Origin: an uncultured Coriobacteriaceae bacterium | GTDB taxonomy: Bacteria; Actinomycetota; Coriobacteriia; Coriobacteriales; Atopobiaceae | Assembly (NCBI GenBank): GCA_902779675.1 | Contig: CACZCK010000020.1 | Location: 1 to 64,000 of the forward strand | DNA: 64,000 nt | Reading direction: 5' to 3' | The notes under the pieces: generated by a model | The model's input: the letters and a program-made list of their open reading frames with translations, nothing else | Told to the model about the DNA's origin: nothing | The model's database searches: none | Shown: positions 38,986-48,795 of the stretch, piece by piece | How the letters are laid out: each line of letters starts with the position of its first letter | Numbering within the stretch: the first letter of the stretch is position 1 | Made by a program: the position numbers and the translations under genes

Positions 38986-40403
38986 GCCTGGACGTCCTCG
39001 CCCATGCGCTCGCGCAGGGCGGCGATGAAGTCGGGACCGATGGAGGTGACGTCACCTGCGCCTTGGGTCATGACTAGGTCGCCCGCACGGCAGTTGTCGC
39101 ACAGCCAGTTGATGACATCCTTGCGACGGTCGATGGAGATCACGTCGACCGAGCCCAGACGCGCCATGCGTGAGGCCAGCACGCGCCCCGAGATGCCCGG
39201 GATGGGCATCTCGCCTGCAGAGAAGACGTCCATGACCACGACCTTGTCGGCCTGGTCGAACGCACGGGCAAAGTCGTCGAGCAGCGCCTCGGTGCGCGAG
39301 TAGCGATGCGGCTGGAACACGGTGACGATGCGCTCGAAGTCGAGCTCGGAGGCAGCCTGCAGGGTGGCCTTGATCTCGGTGGGGTGATGGCCGTAGTCGT
39401 CCACCACGGTGATGCCAGCTACATCGCCCACGTGCGTGAAACGGCGGTGTGCGCCTTGAAAGGCAGAGAGGGCACGGGCGGCCTTGGCCACGTCGCAGCC
39501 CAGCACGTCGGCTACGGCGATGGCCGACGTGGCGTTAGACAGGTTGTGGACGCCCGGGTTGGCCATCAGCGAGACCTCGACCTGCGCCCCGGCAGGCGTC
39601 TTGACGGTGCAGCGGTTCTCGAGACGATGGGTGGCCTCCGCGGGCACGCAGACGTAGTCGTTACCCTCGTCAAAGCCATAGGTGAACACGCGACGCCCCG
39701 TGGAGCGGGCGAGCTCGGCGTAATGGGGCACGTCGCCGTTGATGATGACGGTGCCCTCGTCTCCCACGAGGTCCATGAACTGGCAGAAGGTGCGCTCGAT
39801 GTTCTCGAGGGTGCCGTAATGGTCGAGGTGGTCGGCCTCGATGTTGGTGACTACCACCACGTCGGGGTCGAGGAAGAGGAACGAGCCATCGGACTCGTCG
39901 GCTTCACACACGAAGTAGCCCCCACGCCCATCGCGGCCGTTGGTGTGGTACTCCTCCACCACGCCGCCGATGAGGAACGCCGGGTCCATGCCCAGATGGT
40001 CGAGCATCGACGCCACCATCGAGGAGGTCGTGGTCTTGCCATGAGTGCCCGCAACGGCCACCTCCACGGCACCCACGCCCAGATAGGCCAGCATCTTGGC
40101 GCGCGGCCAAATGGGAATGCCCAGCTCGCGAGCACGTACGACCTCGGGATTGGTCTCGGGGATGGCCGACGAGATGACCACCACCTCGGGCGTCTCGGCA
40201 TCGATAGTGGCCGCATCGTGACCGATGTGCACCGCGATGCCAGCTGCCTCCAAATCGCGCACGTAGCGCGACGACTTGAGGTCCGAGCCGCTCACGCGGC
40301 AGCCACGCTGGTGCAGCACGAGTGCGATACCGCTCATGCCCGCTCCGCCGATGCCTATGAAATGCGCGCTCCCGATGGGCTGCGTCTGGGTGGTCTGTGT
40401 CAT
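38982..40403 (-). CDS. murC: UDP-N-acetylmuramate--L-alanine ligase
   Basis: This 473-residue Mur ligase adds the first amino acid of the stem peptide. N-terminal FIGIGGAGMSGIALVL binds UDP, GTHGKTTTSSM is the ATP P-loop, and DDYGHHPTEIKATL is the conserved C-terminal motif. AGGAAGG precedes the ATG. A 132-base gap separates it from murG upstream, the largest gap in this part of the cluster. Confidence 0.96.
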   Translation of the reverse strand: MTQTTQTQPIGSAHFIGIGGAGMSGIALVLHQRGCRVSGSDLKSSRYVRDLEAAGIAVHIGHDAATIDAETPEVVVISSAIPETNPEVVRARELGIPIWPRAKMLAYLGVGAVEVAVAGTHGKTTTSSMVASMLDHLGMDPAFLIGGVVEEYHTNGRDGRGGYFVCEADESDGSFLFLDPDVVVVTNIEADHLDHYGTLENIERTFCQFMDLVGDEGTVIINGDVPHYAELARSTGRRVFTYGFDEGNDYVCVPAEATHRLENRCTVKTPAGAQVEVSLMANPGVHNLSNATSAIAVADVLGCDVAKAARALSAFQGAHRRFTHVGDVAGITVVDDYGHHPTEIKATLQAASELDFERIVTVFQPHRYSRTEALLDDFARAFDQADKVVVMDVFSAGEMPIPGISGRVLASRMARLGSVDVISIDRRKDVINWLCDNCRAGDLVMTQGAGDVTSIGPDFIAALRERMGEDVQA

Positions 40404-40535
40404 TTGTTCAACCTTCCTCTGCCGTCCGTCATGCGACGGGCGCCCCTTACTCTACCCGATATTGGGCGCCTGCGAGAGCTGTCGGGGCCAAGGCCATGCG
40501 TCGTGCACGGCTCCCCCACACACCCGCAAGCGCGC

Positions 40536-41672
40536 CTACCGGTCCTGCGCGACGAGCTCCACCTGGTCGGCGAGGGCGCCTGCCGCCTGGTTGCCTGCCA
40601 GCTCGCGTGCCTTGGCGCGCATGTCGTCGCGACGCGACGCGTCGTCCACGAGCTCCAGCAGCGTCTGACCAAAGGCCGGCGAGTCGATCTGGTCGTCGGC
40701 GACCATCACGGCGGCACCGACGTCCACCAGGTAGCGCGCATTGGTGGTCTGGTGGTCGGCTGTGGCAAACGGGTACGGCACCAGCATGCTCGGCACCGCC
40801 AGTGCCGCGATCTCGGCGATCGACGATGCGCCGGCGCGCGAGAGCACCAGGTCGGCCGCAGCGAGGGCCTCGCCCATATTGTCGATGTAGGGACGAACCT
40901 GCCAGCGCGTGACCTCGCCCTCGCCCAGCGCCAGCTGTGCGGTGACCTCGTCAAAGAGCTCGCGGCCCGTGGAATGGATTACGCACACGTCCTTGCGCGC
41001 CAGGAGCTCGTCCTTGAGGGCCACCATGCCCTCGTTGAGGTGACGTGCGCCGAGGCTGCCGCCAAAGACCAGCAGCATCGTCTGGCCCTCGGCAACGCCA
41101 AAGGCCGCACGTCCCGCCTCGCGGCTTGCGTCGATGACGCTGCGACGCACGGGGTTGCCCGTGACCACGATGCGCGACTGGTCGGCCACGCGGTCGCGGA
41201 AGGCCTCAATCGCCACGGGGAGCGAGACGCAGACCCGAGCCGCCTTGCCGGCTGAGGTCTTGTTGGCAAGGCCGGGCACCGAGTTCTGCTCATGCAGCAC
41301 GTAAGGCACGCCATGCTTGGCACACCAGCGCATGAGCGGCAGCTCGATGTAGGCGCCAAAGCCCACGGCCACGTCGGGGGTGCCTACCTCGGCAAAGTGG
41401 CGCGTCAGGTGACGCTCGGCCTTGCGCATGCGCCACAGGGCGCTAAGCAGCGTCCAGGGCTTGGAGCGGTCGAAGCCTGTCACGTCGAGCGAGGTGAGAC
41501 CAAAGCCCGCCTGTGGCACGAGCGTGCCCTCCAGGCGCCTGCTCTGCCCAAAGAACGCAACCTCGTGCCCACGCGTGCGGAGCTCCTCCGCCAGCGCGAG
41601 TGCCGGGTTGATGTGTCCTGCCGTACCACCTGCGGCGATGGCAACCGAGAGCGTCTTGCCCACGGCGCTCAC
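40536..41672 (-). CDS. murG: Lipid II synthase, UDP-GlcNAc transferase MurG
   Basis: A 378-residue GT28 glycosyltransferase that turns lipid I into lipid II on the inner membrane face. The first glycine loop reads GGTAGHINPALALAEEL (one Gly replaced by Ala compared with GGTGGH), the HEQNSVPG motif is present, and the donor site has VLSRAGASSIAEIAALAVP and PFATADHQTTNARYL. The start is GTG overlapping the ftsW stop by four bases. Confidence 0.95.
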   Translation of the reverse strand: MSAVGKTLSVAIAAGGTAGHINPALALAEELRTRGHEVAFFGQSRRLEGTLVPQAGFGLTSLDVTGFDRSKPWTLLSALWRMRKAERHLTRHFAEVGTPDVAVGFGAYIELPLMRWCAKHGVPYVLHEQNSVPGLANKTSAGKAARVCVSLPVAIEAFRDRVADQSRIVVTGNPVRRSVIDASREAGRAAFGVAEGQTMLLVFGGSLGARHLNEGMVALKDELLARKDVCVIHSTGRELFDEVTAQLALGEGEVTRWQVRPYIDNMGEALAAADLVLSRAGASSIAEIAALAVPSMLVPYPFATADHQTTNARYLVDVGAAVMVADDQIDSPAFGQTLLELVDDASRRDDMRAKARELAGNQAAGALADQVELVAQDR

Positions 41673-43054
41673 CCCCTTCCGCCGCGACCCGTGTCGCGGC
41701 CCCTGAGCCTATCGCTTGCACTGGGCCCGAGGTTGATGCGCCTCGAGCCGTTAGCGTTGGTCGTCACCCTGCCAGAGCCGTATGCCATCGAGAAGTCGCG
41801 CTCGGAGCGCAGGTCATCGGGAGTCGTGCGACCCCCTCCCTCGATGACGCGGAAGCCCCGCGGAGAGGAGCCCTCCACCACAGAGAAGCCCTCGCGCGAG
41901 CTGGACAGGGCGTTGAGCGACGCGCGCGACACCGAGATCACCAGCCCCACCAGGACCAGCGTCGAGATGATCGACGAGCCGCCATACGAGATAAACGGAA
42001 TGGGCTTGCCCGAAAGCGGGATCAAGCACAGAACGCCCGCCGTGTTGACGAGCATCTGCACGCCCAGCGTGATGACGCTGCCAGACGCGATGAGACGCCC
42101 GGAGAGGTCCGGTGCCTTGCGAGCAATCCGAAGCCCCAGGTATACCAGCGTGACAAAGGCCAGCAGCATGCCGATGGTGCCTACCAGGCCCCACTCCTCG
42201 CCGATCACGGCATAGATGAAGTCGTTGTGCGCCATGGGCAGGTAGCTGTACTTCTGGCGGCTGTTACCCAGCCCCACGCCCGTCAGGCCGCCCGAGCCAA
42301 AGGCCAGAAGACCCTGGATGAGCTGGTAGCCACTGTCGTAGGGGTCCTTCCAGGGGTCCCACGCCATCTGAATGCGCGCGAGGGAGTAGCTGTCGAAGAC
42401 GGCAAGAAAGCCGATCACGCCCAGGCCACAGGCCACGCCAATGAGCACCAGCTTGAGCGGCATGCCAGCGATGAAGAACAGCGTCATGACCATGATGCAG
42501 ATGATGAGCGTGGTGCCCTTGTCGGGCTGGCGCAGGATGAGCACGAGCGGCAGGAGCACCAGTCCGCCTATGAACATCCACTGCTCGCGCAGGTCCTCGA
42601 TACCGTAGGCCCACCGCTCGATGATGCTCGCCGAGGCCAGAAGCACGCTCGCCTTGGCAAACTCCGAGGGTTGCAGGTGGATAGGCCCCACAGCCAGCCA
42701 GCGCGTGGCGCCATAGGCGTCGGCTCCCGCCAACGGCGTGAGCACGAGCACCAGCATGGCGATCACCACGGCCCCGATGACAGGCATCAACGTCGCGCTC
42801 CACAGGTGATAGTCAAAGAGCGCGATGATGACCGCCACCACAAGCCCCATGACCATGAACAACAGCTGGCGCTTGACGTAGAAGGCAGGGTCGTGGCCGG
42901 TGTCGGCAGACGTCAGGGCTTCGATGGACGACGCCGAGAAGATCATGAGCAGACCAAAGGCGGTGAGCAGGAAGGCCAGCAGAACGAACAGCGCCTGCTC
43001 GATCCTCAACTCGCTCGCCAGCGAGGCCGCTCCCCTGTCGGTCGCACGACTCAT
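41669..43054 (-). CDS. ftsW: SEDS glycosyltransferase FtsW
   Basis: A 461-residue SEDS-family protein with about ten membrane helices that polymerises septal peptidoglycan with its PBP partner FtsI. Conserved regions include GATRWLAVGPIHLQPSEFAK, QPDKGTTLIIC, the HNDFIYAVIGEEWG loop and FISYGGSSIISTL. A soluble tail of about 60 residues follows the last helix. It starts with ATGA overlap to murD. Confidence 0.94.
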   Translation of the reverse strand: MSRATDRGAASLASELRIEQALFVLLAFLLTAFGLLMIFSASSIEALTSADTGHDPAFYVKRQLLFMVMGLVVAVIIALFDYHLWSATLMPVIGAVVIAMLVLVLTPLAGADAYGATRWLAVGPIHLQPSEFAKASVLLASASIIERWAYGIEDLREQWMFIGGLVLLPLVLILRQPDKGTTLIICIMVMTLFFIAGMPLKLVLIGVACGLGVIGFLAVFDSYSLARIQMAWDPWKDPYDSGYQLIQGLLAFGSGGLTGVGLGNSRQKYSYLPMAHNDFIYAVIGEEWGLVGTIGMLLAFVTLVYLGLRIARKAPDLSGRLIASGSVITLGVQMLVNTAGVLCLIPLSGKPIPFISYGGSSIISTLVLVGLVISVSRASLNALSSSREGFSVVEGSSPRGFRVIEGGGRTTPDDLRSERDFSMAYGSGRVTTNANGSRRINLGPSASDRLRGRDTGRGGRG

Positions 43055-44481
43055 CGCGCGGCCTCCGCCGCGGCGATGCGCTCAGCCACCAGCGCCTTGA
43101 ACACGCGTCCGCGCTCATCGAAGCCCGAGAACTCGTCGAAGGAGGCGCAGGCCGGCGAGAGCAGCACTGTGTTGCCCGCCACGGCGACACCGCAGGCCGC
43201 CTCGAGCGCCTCGGCCATGTGCGGGGCACGCAGCACCTGCACGTCATCGACGCCCTCGAACGCCTGGGCGATGCGGTCGCCCGCAGCGCCATAGCAGACC
43301 ACAGCATGCGCCGCACGGCGTGCGGCCTCCACCACGCCCGAGAGGTCGGTGCCCTTGTCGGTGCCGCCCAGAAGCAGCACCACGCTCTTGGGCGCAAAGG
43401 CGCCGAGCGCCTTCTCGACCGCGTCGGTGTTGGTCGCCTTGGAGTCGTTGACAAAGCTCACGCCGTCCAACTCGCCGCAAGGCTCGATGCGGTGCTCGAG
43501 CGGCGAGAAGGCGGCAAGGCCCGCACGCACGCCCTCCACCGAAGCGCCGGCATGAAGGGCCAGCGCAGCCGCGGCAAGCGCGTTCTGCACGTTGTGGTCG
43601 CCGCGGATGTTGAGCTCGTCGGCGGCGATGAGGTCGTGCTCCACGCCGTCGAAGCGCACCACCAGGCGTCCGTCGCGCCTGAAGGCCGCGCAGGGAGTGC
43701 CGGGGTCGCCATCCACGTGCAGGTGCGCCACGCGCAGCCCACGGGCCTCGAGGCGCTCGATGGCTGCGCGGCACCACTCGTCCTCGTCGGAGACCACGGC
43801 GAGGTCGTCCTCGTCGAGGTTGGCAAAGGCGCGCTCCTTGGCCAGCGCGTAGTTCTCGAGGCTCCCGTGCCACGAGATGTGGTCGGGGGTCACATTGAGC
43901 AGGGCCGCCGCATGCGGATGCAGGTGAACGGTGCCTGCCAGCTGGAAGCTGGAGAGCTCGGCCACAAACCATTGTCCCTCGGGGCGCCCAGCGACCTCAC
44001 CAGTGGCCATGCGGCCGATGTTGCCCACCGCAAGGGCATCCTCGCCCGCTGCGCGCAGCAGCTCGGTGGTCAGCGTCGTGGTGGTGGTCTTGCCGTTGGT
44101 GCCCGTGATGGCCAGCCAGCGGCTGGGGCTCTCGCGCCACGCCAGCTCGGGCTCGCCGATGAACTCGGTCGCGCAGGCGCGCGCGGCCTCGGCAAAGGCC
44201 GAGTGCTCGGGGATGCCCGGCGAGGCGACCACCAGGTCGTAGCAGCCCTCGACCTGCTCGGTACCCGTGACCACACGCACGCCTAGCTCCTCGAGCGCAC
44301 GGGTGGCCGGCCCTTCCTTGGAGCTGGCGCCGCCGTAGAGCGTCACCGAGCTCACGCGCGAGCCCAAAAGGCCCGCCAGGTAGGCCGCTACGCCCTCGCC
44401 CGTCTTGCCCAGGCCCAGCACGCACACGTCACCGAGCGGAGCCCCCTGGCCCTGCCAGGCACCAACGTTGCCGTCTGCCAT
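43051..44481 (-). CDS. murD: UDP-N-acetylmuramoylalanine--D-glutamate ligase
   Basis: This 476-residue Mur ligase adds D-Glu to the stem peptide. It has the N-terminal VLGLGKTGEGVAAYL, P-loop ITGTNGKTTTTTL, the NVTPDHISWHGSLENY motif, EHRIEPCGELDGVSFVNDSKATN and the carbamylated-lysine region. Eleven bases separate it from mraY. Confidence 0.95.
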   Translation of the reverse strand: MADGNVGAWQGQGAPLGDVCVLGLGKTGEGVAAYLAGLLGSRVSSVTLYGGASSKEGPATRALEELGVRVVTGTEQVEGCYDLVVASPGIPEHSAFAEAARACATEFIGEPELAWRESPSRWLAITGTNGKTTTTTLTTELLRAAGEDALAVGNIGRMATGEVAGRPEGQWFVAELSSFQLAGTVHLHPHAAALLNVTPDHISWHGSLENYALAKERAFANLDEDDLAVVSDEDEWCRAAIERLEARGLRVAHLHVDGDPGTPCAAFRRDGRLVVRFDGVEHDLIAADELNIRGDHNVQNALAAAALALHAGASVEGVRAGLAAFSPLEHRIEPCGELDGVSFVNDSKATNTDAVEKALGAFAPKSVVLLLGGTDKGTDLSGVVEAARRAAHAVVCYGAAGDRIAQAFEGVDDVQVLRAPHMAEALEAACGVAVAGNTVLLSPACASFDEFSGFDERGRVFKALVAERIAAAEAAR

Positions 44482-44492
44482 GATTGTGCCCC

Positions 44493-45524
44493 CTAACCCA
44501 GCTTGAAGTACAGGGCGAAGCCCAGCACGGCAAAGGCCGCGGCCACGATCCAGAACCGCAGCACGACCTTGTCCTCGTCCCAGCCGAGCTTCTCGAAGTG
44601 ATGATGTATGGGCGCCATGAGGAACACGCGCTTGTGCGTGAGCTTGAAGCTGGCCACCTGAATGATGACCGACAGCGCCTCGATGATGAACAGGCCACCC
44701 ATGATCAGCGAGGTGACCTCGGTCTTGGTGAGCACGGCCAGGGCGGCAAAGGCAGCGCCCAGAGACAGCGAGCCCGTATCGCCCATGAAGATGGACGCCG
44801 GGTGCCCGTTGAACCAGAGGAATCCCACGCAGGCGCCGGCGATGGACGCCGCAAAGATAGACAGGTTCACCTCGTCATAGCGGAAGGCCACCATCGACAT
44901 GGCCATCATCACGCCAAAGCTACAGCCACCGGCCAGGCCGTCGAGGCCGTCGGTGAGGTTGACCGCGTTGGAGAGGCCCGCCATGAGCAGGAAGACAAAG
45001 AACACGTACAGCCACGGGATCGATATCGTGGTGCCGCCCACGGCCAGGCTGGTGGTGAGAATGCCAAGGTCGATCATGAAACCGCCCGGGAAGCGGATGG
45101 CCGGCGACACGCCGCACATGTTGATGGCGGCCAGGCAGAAGGCCACCGAGATGAGCACCAGACCAGCCATCTTCTGCGATGGAGTGAGACCCAGCGAGCG
45201 CTTGTGAGCCACCGACTCGATGTCGTCGAGCAGGCCCAGCGATCCGGTGGCGAGCGTGGCCGCCACGGCCAGCTTGAGGTCAGCGGTCCAACGCGCCTGA
45301 ATCATGCAGGTGACGATGACCGCGGCCAGCATGACCACGCCGCCCATGGTGGGCGTGCCCTGCTTGATGAGGTGCTGCTGGGGGCCGTCGGCCCTGATCT
45401 GCTGGCCCACCCCCTCGTGACGCATCATCTTGATGAACAGCGGCATGATGACCATGGTGATGAGCGCCGCGATGGCCGCAGCCAGAAACACCTGGTAGGT
45501 CGGATAGCGAGGATTGCCGAACAT
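44493..45524 (-). CDS. mraY: Phospho-N-acetylmuramoyl-pentapeptide transferase
   Basis: A 343-residue membrane enzyme with about ten helices that makes lipid I. It has QGTPTMGGVVML, the catalytic aspartates in LGLLDDIESV, VNLTDGLDGLAGG, FMGDTGSLSLGAA and the C-terminal APIHHHFEKLGW. The ATG at 45524 shares one base with the murF stop (TGATG). The open frame continues upstream inside murF but is not coding there. Confidence 0.96.
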   Translation of the reverse strand: MFGNPRYPTYQVFLAAAIAALITMVIMPLFIKMMRHEGVGQQIRADGPQQHLIKQGTPTMGGVVMLAAVIVTCMIQARWTADLKLAVAATLATGSLGLLDDIESVAHKRSLGLTPSQKMAGLVLISVAFCLAAINMCGVSPAIRFPGGFMIDLGILTTSLAVGGTTISIPWLYVFFVFLLMAGLSNAVNLTDGLDGLAGGCSFGVMMAMSMVAFRYDEVNLSIFAASIAGACVGFLWFNGHPASIFMGDTGSLSLGAAFAALAVLTKTEVTSLIMGGLFIIEALSVIIQVASFKLTHKRVFLMAPIHHHFEKLGWDEDKVVLRFWIVAAAFAVLGFALYFKLG

Positions 45525-47002
45525 CAGGCAAGCACCCCCTTGGCAAAGACGTCCAGTCCTACGGCGCGCGATCCCTTGGCCAGCACGAGGTCGCCCTCGC
45601 CCAGCACCGGACCCATGACCTCGAGCGCGCGCTGTGCGGTGGGCAGCACCTCGAGGCGGTCCTCCGAGAAGCCCATGGTACGGGCAGCCTCGGCCATCTC
45701 GCGGGCGTTTTCGCCGCCCACGAACACCAGCAAATCGAGCGGCTTGGCAGCCGCGTAGGCGCCCATGTAGCCGTGCAGGCGGCGCGCCTCGGCACCCAGC
45801 TCGCCTACCTCGCCCAGCACGGCCACGCGCCTGCCCTCGCAGGCCATGGAGCACAGCACGTCGAGAGCGGCAGCCACCGAGCTGGGGCTGGCATTGTACG
45901 AGTCGTCAATGACGCGCGGGCGTCCGGGAGCGGCGAGTACCTCCATGCGCATGCGCGTCTGGGGCATGTGCGCCACGGCATCGGCGGCCTGCGCGCGGTC
46001 CACGCCCAGACGGTCGGCGATGGCCATGGCAATGAGGAAGTCGCTCACCACGTGGCGGCCGGGGGCGTCGAGCGTCACCGCCTGGCGCCAGCCGTCGGCA
46101 AAGCACAAATCGAAGGTCGGGCGCCCCTCGCCATCGAGGACGAGGCCCTCGGCACGCACGGCACTCGTGTCGGCCATGCCCGTGCGCACCACCTCAACGC
46201 CCGCAGGCGCGCAGAAGCGCTCCTCGATGAAGGTGCCAAAGTCGTTGTCGTCGGTGAGCACCAGGCACGGGCGCACCGGGCCTGCGGCCTCGGCGGTGGC
46301 GGTCATGCCCTCCACGATCTCGGCCTTGGCGCAGGCTATGGCCTCGCGCGAGCCCAAAAAGCCGATGTGGCTCGTGCCCACGTTGGTGACCAGCGCCACC
46401 GTGGGACGCGCCACGTGCGTGAGGCGCGAGAGCTCGCCCTTGTGGTTCATGCCCATCTCGGCCACCACCACCTCGTCGGAGGGCGAGGCGGCCAGCAGCG
46501 TAAGGGGCAGGCCAATGAGGTTGTTGAAGTTGCCCTTGGTGGCGTGCGTGGCGTAGCGCGTGGCCAAGGCGCAGGCGAGCATGTCCTTGGTGGTGGTCTT
46601 GCCCACCGATCCCGTCACGCCCACCACGATCCAGTGGTCGTTGCGCTCGCGCCAGAGGGCCGCCAGACGCAGCAGGAACTCGGTGGCGGAGGGGTCGGTG
46701 TCGTCGGGCGTGGCCTCGACGACCTCTTCGGCACGCAGCAGCGCGCAACCTGCGGCCTCGGCCGCCGCGAGCACCTCGGCAGGTGCGTCCTCGGTGAGCA
46801 CCACCGCGCCGGCACCGGCCTCGATGGCCTGAGGTGCAAAGCGGTTGCCGTTGACGCGCTCGCCGGTAAAGCACACGAACACAGCACCGGGCTCCACCGC
46901 GCGGGAGTCGGTGGTGACGCCATGCACCTGCGCCGAAGCGTCGCCACAGAGCAAGCGTGCGCCCGTGGCGGCGACCATGTCAGATATAGAGAGTCGAACC
47001 AT
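45524..47002 (-). CDS. murF: UDP-MurNAc-tripeptide--D-alanyl-D-alanine ligase
   Basis: A 492-residue Mur ligase that completes the pentapeptide. It has DSRAVEPGAVFVCFTGERV, P-loop GVTGSVGKTTTKDM, EMGMNHKGELSRLTHVARP and IDDSYNASPSSVAAALD. The ATG at 47002 has GGAGG at proper distance; one two codons earlier touches that site. No murE gene is present, so murE lies elsewhere. Confidence 0.94.
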   Translation of the reverse strand: MVRLSISDMVAATGARLLCGDASAQVHGVTTDSRAVEPGAVFVCFTGERVNGNRFAPQAIEAGAGAVVLTEDAPAEVLAAAEAAGCALLRAEEVVEATPDDTDPSATEFLLRLAALWRERNDHWIVVGVTGSVGKTTTKDMLACALATRYATHATKGNFNNLIGLPLTLLAASPSDEVVVAEMGMNHKGELSRLTHVARPTVALVTNVGTSHIGFLGSREAIACAKAEIVEGMTATAEAAGPVRPCLVLTDDNDFGTFIEERFCAPAGVEVVRTGMADTSAVRAEGLVLDGEGRPTFDLCFADGWRQAVTLDAPGRHVVSDFLIAMAIADRLGVDRAQAADAVAHMPQTRMRMEVLAAPGRPRVIDDSYNASPSSVAAALDVLCSMACEGRRVAVLGEVGELGAEARRLHGYMGAYAAAKPLDLLVFVGGENAREMAEAARTMGFSEDRLEVLPTAQRALEVMGPVLGEGDLVLAKGSRAVGLDVFAKGVLA

Positions 47003-47020
47003 CCGCATCCCCTCCGAATG

Positions 47021-48784
47021 CTAGGCTGCGGGCAGGACGCCCATGTCGGTGAGCGCCTCACCCATGATAGACGAGAACAGGGGTGCCGCCGAGGCGTACG
47101 CCAGGTACGGCGTGCCGTTGAGGCCCGCGTACACCAGCACGGTCGGGTCGGCGGCCGGGGCAAAGCCGATGAGCGAGGAGGTGAACTTGTCCTCCAGGTA
47201 GCCGCCCTTCTCGGTGTCGGCGCGCTCGCCGGTGCCGGTCTTGCCGGCCACGTCGTAGCCGGGGACCTGCGCGGGCTCGCCGGTGCCCTCCTCGATGACG
47301 GTGCGCATCATGTCGACCACCTTGCGCGAGGTGTTCTCCGAGATGATGCGCTCGCCGGCCTCCCAGGTGGCCTCATCGGTGCCTACGGCCACCAAGAAGT
47401 GCGGCGTCATGGGCACGCCGTGGTTGGCCACGGCACCAATGGCGCGCACCATCTGCACCAGCGGGATGGCCAGACCCTGGCCAAACGACATCGAGCCCAC
47501 GCTCGAGCCGTCGTACTCCCCGCGCGTCTTGACGATGCCCGTCACCTCGCCGGGATAGTCGATGCCTGTGAGCTGGCCGATGCCAAACGAGGCGACGCCC
47601 TCCGCAAAGCCGTCGGCGCCGATCTTCTCCTGCGCGACCAGCGCCGCGCCGGTGTTGGACGAGCGGCGCAGGATCTCGCGCGGGGTCATGTACATGTCTA
47701 CGCCACGACCGTCGTCGTCGCTCACGATGTCGTCGCCCACCTGCAGGTAGGCGGGCACGTAGTAGCTGTCGGTCGGGTCCACCACGCCCTGCTCGATACC
47801 CATGGCAAAGGTGAGCACCTTAAAGATGGAGCCGGGCTCGTAGGAGTCGGAGACCAGCTTGATGCTAGTGGCACCCTCCTCCACCACGCTCAGGTCGGTC
47901 TGGTCGAGCAGCGGGGTGGAGCAGGCGGCCAGAATCTCACCGGTCTTGGGGTTGGTGACCATCACCGAGCCCGACTCGGCCTTGTACTCCTTGACGCCCT
48001 CCACGATGCGCTCCTCGGCCACGCGCTGCACGTTGATGTCGAGGGAGATGACGATGTCGGTGCCATCGACGGCCTCCTGGGTGACCTCCGCGGCCGCGCC
48101 AGCTATGGGCGTACCCAAATAGCCCGTCTCCAGGACCATCTCGCCGTTTGTGCCGCCCAGGACGTCGTCGTAGTACAGCTCCAGGCCCGAGAGCCCGTCG
48201 CCGTCAACGCCCACGATGCCCAGCACCTGCCCGCCCGTGGCCCCGTAGGGGTACACGCGACGGCTGTCCTGCTGGTAGTACACGCCCGGCAGGCCCTTGT
48301 CGGCCAGCTCGTCGGCGATGGCGTTGGCAAGCTCGGTGTCGACCTTGCGCCGCACGTAGGCAAAGGTGGTGTCACCCGAGAGGGAGTCGACGTAGTCGTT
48401 GGTCTCGCCGCCCAGGTGTGCCGCGATGACCTCGGCCGTGAGGTAGGGCTCGTTGATCTCGCTGGGGTTGCAGACGATGGTGAGGCAGTCCTCGCTCATG
48501 GCCAGCACGTTGCCGTTGCGGTCGTAGATGGTGCCGCGGCGCGCCTGCACCGCCATCACGTTGCTGCGCCGCTCGTGCGCCTTCTGAGTGAGCTCGTCGT
48601 GCTGGATGACCTGGTACCACACCAGCCTGCACACCACGATCAGCACCGCCACGAGGAAGAGCCCGAACAGTACCAGCGTGCGCCCGTCCTCGCCGCCAAG
48701 ATAGGCACGAATGCCGGAGGCCCTGCTGGAGGCCTCCGGCGCGTTGCTCCGCCTCTGGCGGCTATCGTCGAATCCACTTCTCAC
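47021..48784 (-). CDS. ftsI: FtsI-type class B penicillin-binding protein
   Basis: A 587-residue transpeptidase partner of FtsW. Cytoplasmic 1-35, membrane helix about 36-56, dimerisation domain with RRGTIYDRNGNVLA (82-95), transpeptidase domain with SxxK S319-K322, SSN 375-377 and KTGT 515-518. No PASTA domains. The apparent GTG start follows the pyrimidine tract CTCTCCTCTC and lacks a purine-rich ribosome site; the next Met lies beyond the helix, so GTG is kept. Eleven bases separate it from ftsL, so re-initiation is likely. Confidence 0.93.
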   Translation of the reverse strand: MRSGFDDSRQRRSNAPEASSRASGIRAYLGGEDGRTLVLFGLFLVAVLIVVCRLVWYQVIQHDELTQKAHERRSNVMAVQARRGTIYDRNGNVLAMSEDCLTIVCNPSEINEPYLTAEVIAAHLGGETNDYVDSLSGDTTFAYVRRKVDTELANAIADELADKGLPGVYYQQDSRRVYPYGATGGQVLGIVGVDGDGLSGLELYYDDVLGGTNGEMVLETGYLGTPIAGAAAEVTQEAVDGTDIVISLDINVQRVAEERIVEGVKEYKAESGSVMVTNPKTGEILAACSTPLLDQTDLSVVEEGATSIKLVSDSYEPGSIFKVLTFAMGIEQGVVDPTDSYYVPAYLQVGDDIVSDDDGRGVDMYMTPREILRRSSNTGAALVAQEKIGADGFAEGVASFGIGQLTGIDYPGEVTGIVKTRGEYDGSSVGSMSFGQGLAIPLVQMVRAIGAVANHGVPMTPHFLVAVGTDEATWEAGERIISENTSRKVVDMMRTVIEEGTGEPAQVPGYDVAGKTGTGERADTEKGGYLEDKFTSSLIGFAPAADPTVLVYAGLNGTPYLAYASAAPLFSSIMGEALTDMGVLPAA

Positions 48785-48795
48785 GAGAGGAGAGT

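Noticed and set aside
39306-41255. Plus-strand frame opposite murC and murG
   Set aside because: Same antisense artefact; murC and murG motifs on the minus strand are complete.
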